Positions 6,198 through 13,236 of a DNA stretch of 17,882 bases are shown one piece after another. Source of the stretch: an uncultured Collinsella sp. (GTDB taxonomy: Bacteria; Actinomycetota; Coriobacteriia; Coriobacteriales; Coriobacteriaceae); NCBI GenBank assembly GCA_900550355.1, contig URRT01000022.1, forward strand, positions 1-17,882, in the 5' to 3' direction. Below the pieces are notes generated by a model. The model worked only from the letters and a program-made list of their open reading frames with translations. It was not told where the DNA came from and did not search any database. The position numbers and the translations under genes are program-made. Numbering within the stretch: the first letter of the stretch is position 1; every line of letters begins with the position of its first letter.

Positions 6198-7047
6198 GAC
6201 GGACTCCGTAGAATACGCGGCTCACCGAGTTATAGAAGCTCTCGGGGCCGTAATCGAGCAGCAGCACATCTCCGGGCCCGCGGCGCACCGCCACGCTCTC
6301 AACGGTGCCATCGCAGGTAATAAACTGTCCATCGATAGCGATCGCCGGAACGCTCGGGCGATCATCGGACATAAAGATTTCGACGACATCACTCGGCGAA
6401 GTCAAGAAGGCACGGGCCTGAATGGTGTGCGGCGCAATGGGTACGCAGACCATGCCCGTGTAATCGGGGCTCACGATGGGGCCACCGGCGGAAAGCGCAT
6501 AGCCGGTGGAGCCGGTCGCTGTCGAAACGACAACACCGTCACCGCGCAGGCGGTCGATATGGTGGCCGGAAACCGTAATGTCAAATTCGACCATATCGGA
6601 CAGGGGGCCGCGCGTAAGCGCCATGTCGTTAAGGGCGAAGGTGCGCACGACATCCTTCGTTCCGTCTTCGCGCACGGACACGATATCCGCGGCGATGGTG
6701 GCGCGACGGCTCACGTGCAGCTCGCCGGAAAGGGCGTCGCTCACGACCTGCAGAATGTCGCGCTCCTCGGGGCTCGCAGCAGTTAAAAAGCCCAGATGGC
6801 CGTAGGAAAGACCGAGGATGGGAATCTCACGATGGTTGAGGATGCGGGCAGCGCGCAGCAACGTACCGTCACCGCCGAGCGTAATGACCAGATCGGAGCC
6901 GTCAATATCAGGAGTGCTTTGAATCTTCGATCGCTGGTCGGCAGCCCATGCGACCTCATAGCCCTGGCGCGTCAACCAAAGCTCGAGCATCAGGCCGCTC
7001 TCGACCGCCTCTTGCTTGTAGTAATTAGGAACCAGAAAGACCTTCAT
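6187..7047 (-). CDS. nadK: NAD kinase
   Basis: Phosphorylates NAD to NADP in the cytoplasm, the only de novo route to NADP. The 286-residue length is standard. The hallmark GGDGT is at 58-62, with its catalytic aspartate at 60. LNDMALTRG (from about 139) carries the conserved Asn-Asp pair, and GDGVVVSTATGSTGYALSAGGP (169-190) is the NAD-binding segment. The ATG overlaps the tlyA stop by four bases (ATGA, 7044-7047), and the end overlaps the recN start by 11 bases, so it is embedded in the operon. The tlyA-nadK-recN order is common in actinobacteria, where nadK takes the position argR has in Bacillus. Confidence 0.96.
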   Translation of the reverse strand: MKVFLVPNYYKQEAVESGLMLELWLTRQGYEVAWAADQRSKIQSTPDIDGSDLVITLGGDGTLLRAARILNHREIPILGLSYGHLGFLTAASPEERDILQVVSDALSGELHVSRRATIAADIVSVREDGTKDVVRTFALNDMALTRGPLSDMVEFDITVSGHHIDRLRGDGVVVSTATGSTGYALSAGGPIVSPDYTGMVCVPIAPHTIQARAFLTSPSDVVEIFMSDDRPSVPAIAIDGQFITCDGTVESVAVRRGPGDVLLLDYGPESFYNSVSRVFYGVRHDR

Positions 7048-7856
7048 AGCGTTGCAGCTTTCTCGCTCAAAACCGATACCTGGGATTGCAGCTCGTCTTG
7101 CGAGCGGTCGCCAGATTCAAATCTAGTGCCGTACAGGAAAAACTCAACGTTTCCCTTGGCACCATGAATGGGCGACACGCACACATCGACCGGGAACAGC
7201 CCCTTGGCAGCAAAGAGTTCAACTGCCGCAACGAGTGTATCGCGGCGCACGACGGGATCGGTCACAATGCCGCCCTCGCCCACCAGCGCCGCCGGAGCCT
7301 CAAACTGCGGCTTTACGAGCGTGCAAAACGAACCCGAAGGCTTCAGGCACGCCAGCACGGCGTCGATGATATTCGCAATACTCGTAAAAGACACATCGCA
7401 CACGGCCAGATCGATAGCACCGCCGTAGCCGAGCTCGGGCAACTGCGTCACATTCGTGCGCTCGTGGAGCGTCACACGATCGTCTTGGCGCAGCGACCAG
7501 TCGAACTGGGCACGGCCTACGTCGACCGAGACAACAGTCGCAGCTCCGCGCTTGAGCAGGCAATCGGTAAAGCCGCCAGTAGAGCAGCCAACATCCAGAC
7601 AGGCAAGGCCCGTCGGATTGATGCCAAACGCATCAAGCGAGCCTTCGAGCTTAAGACCGCCGCGGCCAACATAGGGAATGCGCCCCTTCACGTGCAGCGG
7701 CAGGCCCGGGATCACCTTAAGGCCCGGCGAAGTTAAACGCTCGCCCCCACTCGAGACCAAGCCGGCCATAAGAGTGCGAAGGGCATCCGCGCGATCGGCG
7801 CAGATGCCCTGTGAAATCAGTTCGTCATCAAGACGCACGCGTTTCATGAATGCCAT
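7044..7856 (-). CDS. tlyA: TlyA-family rRNA methyltransferase / hemolysin-like protein
   Basis: TlyA proteins join an N-terminal S4 RNA-binding domain to an FtsJ-like methyltransferase and, where tested, 2'-O-methylate rRNA cytidines. The S4 part is KRVRLDDELISQGICADRADALRTLMAGLV; the linker leads to YVGRGGLKLEGSL. The SAM loop is DVGCSTGGFTD. The K-D-K-E set is visible as the Lys of GGLKL, the Asp of CDVSF, the Lys of LVKPQF and the Glu of NVEFF, so it looks active. The start is uncertain: TTG 7859, ATG 7856 and ATG 7847 are in frame, none with a good ribosome site; the last gives the family-typical MKRVRLDD start, and I report the first ATG (270 residues). It lies 26 bases after xseB and overlaps nadK by four bases. 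Older hemolysin labels are not supported by sequence. Confidence 0.9.
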   Translation of the reverse strand: MAFMKRVRLDDELISQGICADRADALRTLMAGLVSSGGERLTSPGLKVIPGLPLHVKGRIPYVGRGGLKLEGSLDAFGINPTGLACLDVGCSTGGFTDCLLKRGAATVVSVDVGRAQFDWSLRQDDRVTLHERTNVTQLPELGYGGAIDLAVCDVSFTSIANIIDAVLACLKPSGSFCTLVKPQFEAPAALVGEGGIVTDPVVRRDTLVAAVELFAAKGLFPVDVCVSPIHGAKGNVEFFLYGTRFESGDRSQDELQSQVSVLSEKAATL

Positions 7857-7882
7857 CAACCATTCGTATCCGGAGATGCGGC

Positions 7883-8122
7883 CTAGCTATCCTGGGATTC
7901 GTTTGCCGCATCCTCATCGTATTCCTGCTCGAGCTTGTCGGCCTCACGCGGCGTCAGCTCAAACTTGTCGACCATATCGACCGCGCGGGAGCCAAGCTCA
8001 ATCGCCTCGTCAAACAGATCGAGCGAACGCTCCAAGGACGTATCCTTGGAGCGAACGGTAGCGATGATCTGGTCCAGACGGTCCGAGATCTCGTCAAAGT
8101 TGCGGACGGAACCCTCTGGCAT
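7883..8122 (-). CDS. xseB: Exodeoxyribonuclease VII small subunit
   Basis: XseB is the small helical subunit that assembles on XseA to form exonuclease VII, which degrades single-stranded DNA to oligonucleotides. The 79 residues match the family: NFDEISDRLDQIIATVRSKDTSLERSLDLFDEAIELGSRAVDMVDK, followed by an acidic tail EQEYDEDAANESQDS. The ATG at 8122 sits two bases after the nusB stop, and its ribosome site GAGGAG is inside the last nusB codons, so it is translationally coupled. The large-subunit gene xseA, often adjacent, is not in this window. Confidence 0.92.
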   Translation of the reverse strand: MPEGSVRNFDEISDRLDQIIATVRSKDTSLERSLDLFDEAIELGSRAVDMVDKFELTPREADKLEQEYDEDAANESQDS

Positions 8123-8124
8123 GG

Positions 8125-8712
8125 CTACTCCTCGACGGAGTCGGCCTCGACGGCCTCAGCAGCGTCCGAATCCTCGGCCAGCACACCAGCCTCAGCCTGA
8201 GCAACCGCAACCTTTGCGGCAGCCTCAGCAGCCTGTGCCTCCTCGCGAGCGCGATCCTCGGCCAGCAGCTCCTGGTATAGGTCCTCGCCCGGCAGCTCCT
8301 CGCTGCGAGCGATCTTACCCAGCACGCCATTGACGAACGACGCGGACTGGTCGGTGCCATAGGCCTTGGCAAGCTCGACGGCCTCGTTGATCACGATGGC
8401 GTCCGAGACCTCCTCGTCGGTGAGGAAACGCATCTCGTAAACGGCGATACGCAGCAGATTGCGGTCGGCGCCGGGCATGCGCATAAGATCCCAGTTCTTG
8501 GCAACGGAGCGCAGAGCACAGTCGATGCGGTCGATATGCTCGTAGGCACCTCGGCACAGCTCCAGCGCATAGGGATCGAGGGGACCCTTCGAGATCAGGA
8601 AATCACCCTCGAGGACGCGCTCGAGCGGGCTGTCCGTGGCCTCGGCCTGGAACAGCAGCTGTAGCGCCTGACTGCGGGCAAGCGTACGCCCGCGATAAAC
8701 CTTAAGGCTCAA
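8125..8712 (-). CDS. nusB: Transcription antitermination factor NusB with acidic C-terminal tail
   Basis: NusB binds boxA RNA with ribosomal protein S10 and supports antitermination on rRNA operons. Residues 1-137 form the NusB fold: RGRTLARSQALQLLFQAE at the N-terminus, DRNLLRIAVYEMRFL in the middle, and INEAVELAKAYGTDQSASFVNGVLGKI at the end. Residues about 138-195 are an Ala/Glu-rich acidic tail beyond the usual length of about 130-160. The start is TTG at 8712, supported by AAGGAG (8724-8719) at six bases' spacing and by the correct N-terminus. asp23 ends three bases upstream and xseB begins two bases downstream. Confidence 0.93.
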   Translation of the reverse strand: MSLKVYRGRTLARSQALQLLFQAEATDSPLERVLEGDFLISKGPLDPYALELCRGAYEHIDRIDCALRSVAKNWDLMRMPGADRNLLRIAVYEMRFLTDEEVSDAIVINEAVELAKAYGTDQSASFVNGVLGKIARSEELPGEDLYQELLAEDRAREEAQAAEAAAKVAVAQAEAGVLAEDSDAAEAVEADSVEE

Positions 8713-8715
8713 AGG

Positions 8716-9078
8716 TTACTCCTTGGGGAAAACGAGGCCGTCGATGCAAACGTCAACGCGCTCGACCTCAACGCCAACCTGGGCATCGATGGCGGCGACC
8801 ACGGCAGCGCGAACGGCCTCGGCGAGTTTCTTGAACGGATAGCCAAAGAACACCACGACGCGCACGGTGAGTGCAAGCTTGTCGCCAACGACCTCGGCCT
8901 CGACCGCCGGCTCGGAAGCCGGGGCCTTGGACGAGAGCATCATGGAGACAAGGTTGGTGGCAAGGTCCTTGACGCCAACGGAGGCGATGCCCTCGACATC
9001 GGACACGGCGCGCGAGACGATGGCGGTCAGAACATCGGGCGAAATGCCGATGCCGTCAATCTTGATTTCCTGGGGCAT
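8716..9078 (-). CDS. Asp23/Gls24 family protein (YqhY-like)
   Basis: A 120-residue soluble protein of the Asp23/Gls24 envelope-stress family. Visible family features are ISPDVLTAIVSRAVSDVEGIASVG, an alternating beta core DKLALTVRVVVFFGYPFKKLAEAVRAAVVAAI, and VERVDVCIDGLVF at the C-terminus. Position directly before nusB matches Bacillus YqhY, a protein linked by genetics to acetyl-CoA carboxylase control; that role is not shown for this protein. The ATG at 9078 has GGAGG at five to six bases. The gene lies 24 bases after efp, and its end overlaps the nusB ribosome site. Confidence 0.88.
   Translation of the reverse strand: MPQEIKIDGIGISPDVLTAIVSRAVSDVEGIASVGVKDLATNLVSMMLSSKAPASEPAVEAEVVGDKLALTVRVVVFFGYPFKKLAEAVRAAVVAAIDAQVGVEVERVDVCIDGLVFPKE
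8719..8724 (-). promoter_or_regulatory. Ribosome binding site deciding the TTG start of nusB
   Basis: AAGGAG on the minus strand lies within the last two asp23 codons before its TAA stop, six bases before TTG at 8712. No ATG or GTG in frame gives a comparable site, so the TTG start is favoured. The overlap implies coupling of asp23 and nusB translation. Confidence 0.75.
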
Positions 9079-9102
9079 GAGTCCTCCTAGAAAAGTTGGT
9101 TG

Positions 9103-9666
9103 CTAGACGCGGGAGACGAACTTGCCGTCGCGGGTGTCAACCTTGATGACCTCGCCCTCGTTGAGGTACATGGGGACCTGGATGACAGCGCCGGTGTCGA
9201 TCGTGGCCGGCTTGGTGGAACCCTGGACGGTGTCACCCTTAAAGCCCGGGTCGGTTTGGACGATGGTGGTCTCGATGAACATCGGCGGAGTCACGCCCAT
9301 GAGCTCATCGTCAGCGAAGAGCAGCTGGCAGATGTCGTTCTCGCGCAGCCACTTGGAGTTCTCGCCCACCATGTCCTCGGGAACGGGAACCTGCTCATAG
9401 GACTCGTTGTCCATGAAGATGTAGTCGGTGCCATCGTTGTAGAGGTACTGGAACTCACGGGTGGTGAGCATGACGCTCTCGAACTTGGTGCCGGCGTTGC
9501 AGGTGTTCTCGACGACGCGGCCACTCTTGATGTCGCGGGTCTTGTAGCGCACAAACGCGCCGCCCTTGCCCGGCTTGACATGCTGGAACTCGACGATGGT
9601 GTAGACCTTGTCCTTGATGCGGAGACCGAGGCCGTTCTTGAAGTCGGCGGTAGAAATGGTAGGCAT
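9103..9666 (-). CDS. efp: Translation elongation factor P
   Basis: EF-P enters stalled ribosomes and speeds peptide bonds at proline stretches. The 187-residue length is standard, with KOW-like domain I and two OB domains. The tip loop is KPGKGGAF with Lys34, the position modified in many bacteria; actinobacterial EF-P of this PGKGxAF type is often reported unmodified, and no modification gene is visible here. The ATG at 9666 is chosen over an upstream in-frame start at 9699 because MPTISTADFKNGL is the normal N-terminus and GAAAGG precedes it. A perfect TATAAT box about 58 bases upstream and the pepP terminator beyond it indicate that efp is the first gene of a seven-gene operon ending at recN. 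Confidence 0.97.
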   Translation of the reverse strand: MPTISTADFKNGLGLRIKDKVYTIVEFQHVKPGKGGAFVRYKTRDIKSGRVVENTCNAGTKFESVMLTTREFQYLYNDGTDYIFMDNESYEQVPVPEDMVGENSKWLRENDICQLLFADDELMGVTPPMFIETTIVQTDPGFKGDTVQGSTKPATIDTGAVIQVPMYLNEGEVIKVDTRDGKFVSRV

Positions 9667-9723
9667 AGCGACCTTTCTTGTTATGGGCAGAACGCACAAG
9701 CGTCCAAATTACATACGATAGAA

Positions 9724-9729
9724 ATTATA
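9724..9729 (-). promoter_or_regulatory. -10 box of the efp operon promoter
   Basis: The minus strand reads TATAAT exactly, in AT-rich sequence between the pepP terminator and efp. No good -35 hexamer is seen at 16-18 bases, so strength is uncertain. Transcription would begin near 9717 and give a leader of about 50 bases. Confidence 0.55.
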
Positions 9730-9760
9730 CACTTGCAGACGGCGCCTGCGGCGAGCGCAT

Positions 9761-9803
9761 AAAAAGAGAACGCGGGACGTCCGAATCGATCCGAACGCCC
9801 CGC
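9761..9803 (-). terminator. Terminator after pepP
   Basis: On the minus strand GCGGGGCGTTCG (9803-9792) pairs with CGGACGTCCCGC (9783-9772) through 12 positions including two G-U pairs, with an eight-base loop. It is followed by GTTCTCTTTTT ending at 9761. It sits 24 bases after the pepP stop and just before the efp promoter. Confidence 0.85.
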
Positions 9804-9826
9804 CCCAAACTATCTACCGAAGTAGA

Positions 9827-10957
9827 CTAGCAATCGATAACGTGCAGGTCATGCGGGGTCTTAGTGAAGGGCTCGTAGCCGTTCTCGGTGACCACGCCGT
9901 AGTCCTCCAGGCGCACGCCGCCCACGCCGGGCAGGTAGACGCCGGGCTCCATGGTGATAACCGAGCCGACCTCGATGGTGTTCTTGCTGCGGTTGAAGTT
10001 GGGCAGCTCGTGGATGTCGATACCGACGCCGTGGCCCAAGCCATGGTTATAGTAATCGCCATAGCCGGCATCGCCGATGATCTTCTTGGAGAGCTTAAAG
10101 ATGTCGTTGCCCTCGACGCCCGGATGGATGGCGGCGACGCATTCCTCGTGCGTGCGGCGCACGAGTGCGTACAGGTCGACTTGCTCCTGCGTGGGCTCGC
10201 CCATCACGACGGTGCGTGTCATGTCGGAGCGGTAATCACAGTAGCCCGCGCCGTAATCCATAAGAACGAAATCGCCCTTCTCGATCACGCGGTCGCTCGG
10301 CACGGCATGCGGGTTGGCGGTGTTGGGACCGCTCGCCACGATGGAGCCGAAGGCAAGGCTATCGGCGCCGTTGGCGAACATAAAGTTCTCGAGCTCGTTG
10401 CGAACCTGCTTCTCGGTCATACCAGGCTTAATAAAGCCGAGCATGTGCTGGAAGGCGGCGTCGGTGATCGACTGCGCATGGCGCATGAGCTCGATCTCCT
10501 CAGCGTCCTTAATGGCGCGCATCTTGCGAATGTCGGCATGCATCAGCGGCAGCATGCAGGCGACGGAACGATCCTCCAGACCACGCTGAATACCCTGATA
10601 GAAGTTGATCTGCATGTCGTCCTCGACAGCGCAGACGCGGCACTTGTTGGCCGCGATTTTGCCGGCGACCCAACCGGGGATGGTGCCCTCGTCCATGTCG
10701 TAGACCCAAGGGCTGCCGGCGGGCGTGTTCTCCTCAAAGCTGTTGAGGTAGCGCGAGTCGGTGTGGAACAGGCACTGGTCGGCCGTAATAAACGCAGCGT
10801 GCGGAAACTCGAAGGTGTAGTCGAAGACGCCTTTCACGCCCGTAAGCCAACGAAGGTTGGCCTCGTCGCGTACCACGATGGCGTCGTAGCCACGCTCGGC
10901 CATAAGGGCACGGACACGCTCGATACGACCGGCGGGACCGGCAGCAAACTCAGACAT
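9827..10957 (-). CDS. pepP: Xaa-Pro aminopeptidase / M24 family metallopeptidase
   Basis: A cytoplasmic dimetal peptidase predicted to remove N-terminal residues preceding proline. The 376 residues comprise a creatinase-like N-domain (about 1-145) and the pita-bread catalytic domain. The five metal ligands are present: Asp234 and Asp245 in MDYGAGYCDYRSDMTRT, His309 in GLGHGVG, Glu337 in ITMEPG, and Glu351 in VRLEDYG. The ATG at 10957 has AAAGGA six bases upstream. The gene is between aroB and efp, its common place in actinobacteria, and next to EF-P, the proline-stall factor. A terminator-like hairpin lies only about 25 bases upstream, so its promoter must be inside or beyond that hairpin. 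PepQ-type prolidase is the alternative name; substrate cannot be told from sequence. Confidence 0.93.
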   Translation of the reverse strand: MSEFAAGPAGRIERVRALMAERGYDAIVVRDEANLRWLTGVKGVFDYTFEFPHAAFITADQCLFHTDSRYLNSFEENTPAGSPWVYDMDEGTIPGWVAGKIAANKCRVCAVEDDMQINFYQGIQRGLEDRSVACMLPLMHADIRKMRAIKDAEEIELMRHAQSITDAAFQHMLGFIKPGMTEKQVRNELENFMFANGADSLAFGSIVASGPNTANPHAVPSDRVIEKGDFVLMDYGAGYCDYRSDMTRTVVMGEPTQEQVDLYALVRRTHEECVAAIHPGVEGNDIFKLSKKIIGDAGYGDYYNHGLGHGVGIDIHELPNFNRSKNTIEVGSVITMEPGVYLPGVGGVRLEDYGVVTENGYEPFTKTPHDLHVIDC

Positions 10958-10981
10958 GCAGATTCCTTTCTTGTTGTCTCT

Positions 10982-11052
10982 AAAAAGACGGGACGGGTCT
11001 CAACCGAACGACGGAATCGCATGCGATCCGCAACCGATTGGAAACCCGCCCC
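10982..11052 (-). terminator. Large terminator-like hairpin between aroB and pepP
   Basis: GGGGCGGGTTTC (11052-11041, minus strand) pairs with GAGACCCGTCCC (11001-10990) over 12 positions with G-U pairs. The inner part continues to pair up to the palindrome ATCGCATGCGAT (11016-11027). Then GTCTTTTT ends at 10982. It should end the alaS-to-aroB transcript. Because it lies in the 132-base gap just before the pepP ATG, it may also act as a leader attenuator for pepP. Confidence 0.7.
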
Positions 11053-11077
11053 TCAACATGATACGAAAGACGATGGA

Positions 11078-11083
11078 TGTCAA
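11078..11083 (-). promoter_or_regulatory. Candidate -35 box for pepP
   Basis: The minus strand reads TTGACA exactly, seven bases after the aroB stop. At 14 bases' spacing comes TATCAT, and at 17 bases CATGTT; neither is ideal. If used, transcription would start before the big hairpin and run through it to pepP. Confidence 0.3.
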
Positions 11084-11089
11084 TAAAAC

Positions 11090-12199
11090 TTAGAGAAGTT
11101 CTTTGCGAGAAGCCAAGTAGGCGTGAGCATGGCGCTCAAGAACCTCGTCCTCAACGTTCGTTAGGCGAATGGCGCCGAGTGCCGCGGGCAGCGGCAGCAT
11201 GCTGCGGTTTGAGCGCGCGAACTGCTGCCTGCGGAACTCCTCGATATATGCGGCAGGCTCCAGATCGAAGGCAAGTTCCTCGATACCAAAGTCCTCCAGG
11301 CAGTCATCGACCTCAAAGACGTAATCGATATCGAAATCGCAGGCATCATGTGCTAGGCGCGCCTCAAAGCGCATGCCCTCGGATAACAGCTGATAGGCAG
11401 GGACCTGCGAAGCGGCATCGCCCAAGCAAGCGCGCAGGGTGCGCTCCCCCGTCTTGCCAAAATCGAGCGCATGGCGAGCGCTCGGGTTCGTGGCCGTCAG
11501 CACGTCCTTGCGGGCAGTCTGAGACCATTGGACGGCATTGACGAGTGCGACCTCCTCGCCCGCGAGAATCTCGGGGACGGTCTCAATAAACTGATTCCAG
11601 CGGGACTTGCTGCTCGAAAGCATGGTGCCAACAAGTACCACAAAGCCGAGCTTGAGGTCCTCGGGGTCCGTCTCGCGAACAAGGTCGAGGTCACACACGA
11701 CCAAGCCCGGTTCGGGACGAAACGCGATAGCGGGAAGCGCATTGGCCGACGAGGCGACGAGCGGCTTCATGGTCGTCGCGACCGTGAGCATGGCGTCGAA
11801 CGTCGTCGGCAGCAGCGCGCACTCGGTGCGACCGCACCACTGGTTGGCGCACCAGCTAACAACCGAGCAGGTTGAGGCATCGCCAACGGCGACAACCAAA
11901 TCGTCGCAGGTAATGCCGTTAGCCGACAGGGCGCCAAAGACGGTATCGGCATCGGCCAGCGTAGCGCCGGCAGGCGAAACCTCGAAGACGAGCAGCGACA
12001 CGGCAAAGCCGGCGTCGACCAGCGCATGCTCGACGACCTCGCCAAAACGCTCGGATGTGGCGTCGTTCCAAACCACCATCGCGCGCTTAGGCTTGCCCAC
12101 GGCCGAGGCAAACATGCGCGAAAGCTCATCGAACGCACCCAATCCGACACGGACATCGACGCTGCGGTTTTGGAAATTGATCAGTTGACGGCGAATCAT
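11090..12199 (-). CDS. aroB: 3-Dehydroquinate synthase-like protein, catalytic residues lost
   Basis: Position after aroK and overall layout mark it as an AroB homologue (369 residues, family about 350-370). The alignment frame is clear: LVVAVGD (101-107), LLPTT (129-133), AIAFRPEPGLVVCDLD (157-172), LDFGKTGER (245-253). Yet key residues differ from known AroB. GGGVVGD of the NAD site is VGDASTC; the GLAEVIKYG glutamate (metal) and lysine are Val188 and Gly191; the two histidines of NLGHTFGH are Lys249 and Arg253; the histidine of LLHGEAV is Ser273. Thus no Zn2+ site remains and dehydroquinate synthesis is unlikely. The frame is intact and overlaps the aroK stop by four bases (ATGA), so it is maintained. 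The ATG at 12199 is chosen from that overlap. It may be decaying or repurposed; the gene symbol records homology only. Confidence 0.75.
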   Translation of the reverse strand: MIRRQLINFQNRSVDVRVGLGAFDELSRMFASAVGKPKRAMVVWNDATSERFGEVVEHALVDAGFAVSLLVFEVSPAGATLADADTVFGALSANGITCDDLVVAVGDASTCSVVSWCANQWCGRTECALLPTTFDAMLTVATTMKPLVASSANALPAIAFRPEPGLVVCDLDLVRETDPEDLKLGFVVLVGTMLSSSKSRWNQFIETVPEILAGEEVALVNAVQWSQTARKDVLTATNPSARHALDFGKTGERTLRACLGDAASQVPAYQLLSEGMRFEARLAHDACDFDIDYVFEVDDCLEDFGIEELAFDLEPAAYIEEFRRQQFARSNRSMLPLPAALGAIRLTNVEDEVLERHAHAYLASRKELL

Positions 12200-12729
12200 A
12201 GCAGTCCACGCTCCAAAAGCATCTCGGCACAAAGGTAGGAAACGTCCTCGAAGGACTTGTTGCGAATATCAAGGGTAAGGTCGGCGGCCTGTCGATACAG
12301 CGGACGGCGATGCTCAAACAGGCGCGCGGCATGCTCGGGCGAGCGGAAATCGGGGCGCGTGTCGGACCGACGAATCTGGCGAATCGAATCCTCGAAGTCG
12401 CCCTCGAGGTACACACACGTACCCATTTCGTGCATCAACTCAATATTCACCGGCGTCTCGACGATACCGCCCCCGCACGAAACCAACAGGCTGCGCTCGC
12501 TTTGGAGCGAACGGAGCGCCGAGGTCTCGAGCTCGCGAAAACGATCCTCGCCCTCGGTCTCAAAAATCTCGGTTACCGACTTGCCGCAACGGCGCACGAC
12601 CAGGCGGTCGGTATCGATAAAACGCCGCTTGAACATAGTGCCGACGTTGCGCGCGAGTGTCGATTTGCCCGCGCCCAAAAAGCCGATAAAGAAGATATGG
12701 TCGCAGCCGTGTTTGATGTGCTGAGACAT
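12196..12729 (-). CDS. aroK: Shikimate kinase
   Basis: A 177-residue cytoplasmic P-loop kinase that would phosphorylate shikimate with ATP. Walker A is GFLGAGKST (16-24). The shikimate and Mg contact residues are present: Asp39/Asp41 in FIDTDR, Arg65 in DRFRELE, GGG at 86-88, Arg125 in the lid (DTRPDF), and an arginine in HRRPLYRQAADLTLD (141-154). It therefore looks functional, unlike the AroB-like protein after it. The ATG at 12729 lies eight bases after the yqeG stop, with GAGGAA overlapping that stop; its end overlaps the next gene by four bases. A gluconate-kinase-like role is possible given the missing neighbours aroE and aroC, but the residues favour shikimate. Confidence 0.85.
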   Translation of the reverse strand: MSQHIKHGCDHIFFIGFLGAGKSTLARNVGTMFKRRFIDTDRLVVRRCGKSVTEIFETEGEDRFRELETSALRSLQSERSLLVSCGGGIVETPVNIELMHEMGTCVYLEGDFEDSIRQIRRSDTRPDFRSPEHAARLFEHRRPLYRQAADLTLDIRNKSFEDVSYLCAEMLLERGLL

Positions 12730-12737
12730 GGCGAAAC

Positions 12738-13235
12738 CTATTCCTCGCAGGGAAGGTCGCGCAGGGCCCGGCGCTCAAAGATACGGAAGATCTGCGTGTA
12801 CCACAGGTCCTGGGTTGCCTGCGGCTTAACCAGGATAGTATCGACGCCGGCAAAATTGCCGCTCCACACATCAGTGTAGAGCTGATCACCGATCAGCACC
12901 GCCTCGTCGGCTGTGGCGCCGAGGCGCTTAAGACCCGCCTTGAGGGCAAACGGCGCCGGCTTCATGGCGTGGCTGATGGCCTCGAGTCCCAGCTCGCGTG
13001 CAGAGCTCATGACCTGGTCGCGATGCCAGTTGTTGGACACCATGCACAGCTTAAAGCCTTTGGCGCGGGCGGCATCGAGCCAAGCGGAAACCGCGGCGGG
13101 AACCTGCTCGGTGTCGCGCGGCACCAGGGTGTTATCGCGATCGAGCAGAATGGCGCGTTTGCCGTCGGCCCACAGGGTATCAAGGTCGATGCGATCGACC
13201 GAGGCAACGTATCGTTTGGGGCTAAAAATCCTCAT
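12738..13235 (-). CDS. YqeG family HAD-type (IIIA) phosphatase
   Basis: A 165-residue soluble HAD hydrolase; the YqeG group contains predicted phosphatases with a poorly known substrate. All four motifs are present: LLDRDNTLV with Asp32 nucleophile and Asp34, MVSNN with Ser67, HAMKPAP with Lys92, and IGDQLYTDV with Asp117 and Asp122. It lacks a large cap domain. In Bacillus yqeG lies by yqeH and aroE (shikimate dehydrogenase), so its place next to aroK is notable. The ATG at 13235 follows the mltG stop by one base; upstream extension of the frame is antisense-like arginine-rich sequence over mltG and is rejected. Confidence 0.9.
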   Translation of the reverse strand: MRIFSPKRYVASVDRIDLDTLWADGKRAILLDRDNTLVPRDTEQVPAAVSAWLDAARAKGFKLCMVSNNWHRDQVMSSARELGLEAISHAMKPAPFALKAGLKRLGATADEAVLIGDQLYTDVWSGNFAGVDTILVKPQATQDLWYTQIFRIFERRALRDLPCEE

Positions 13236-13236
13236 G

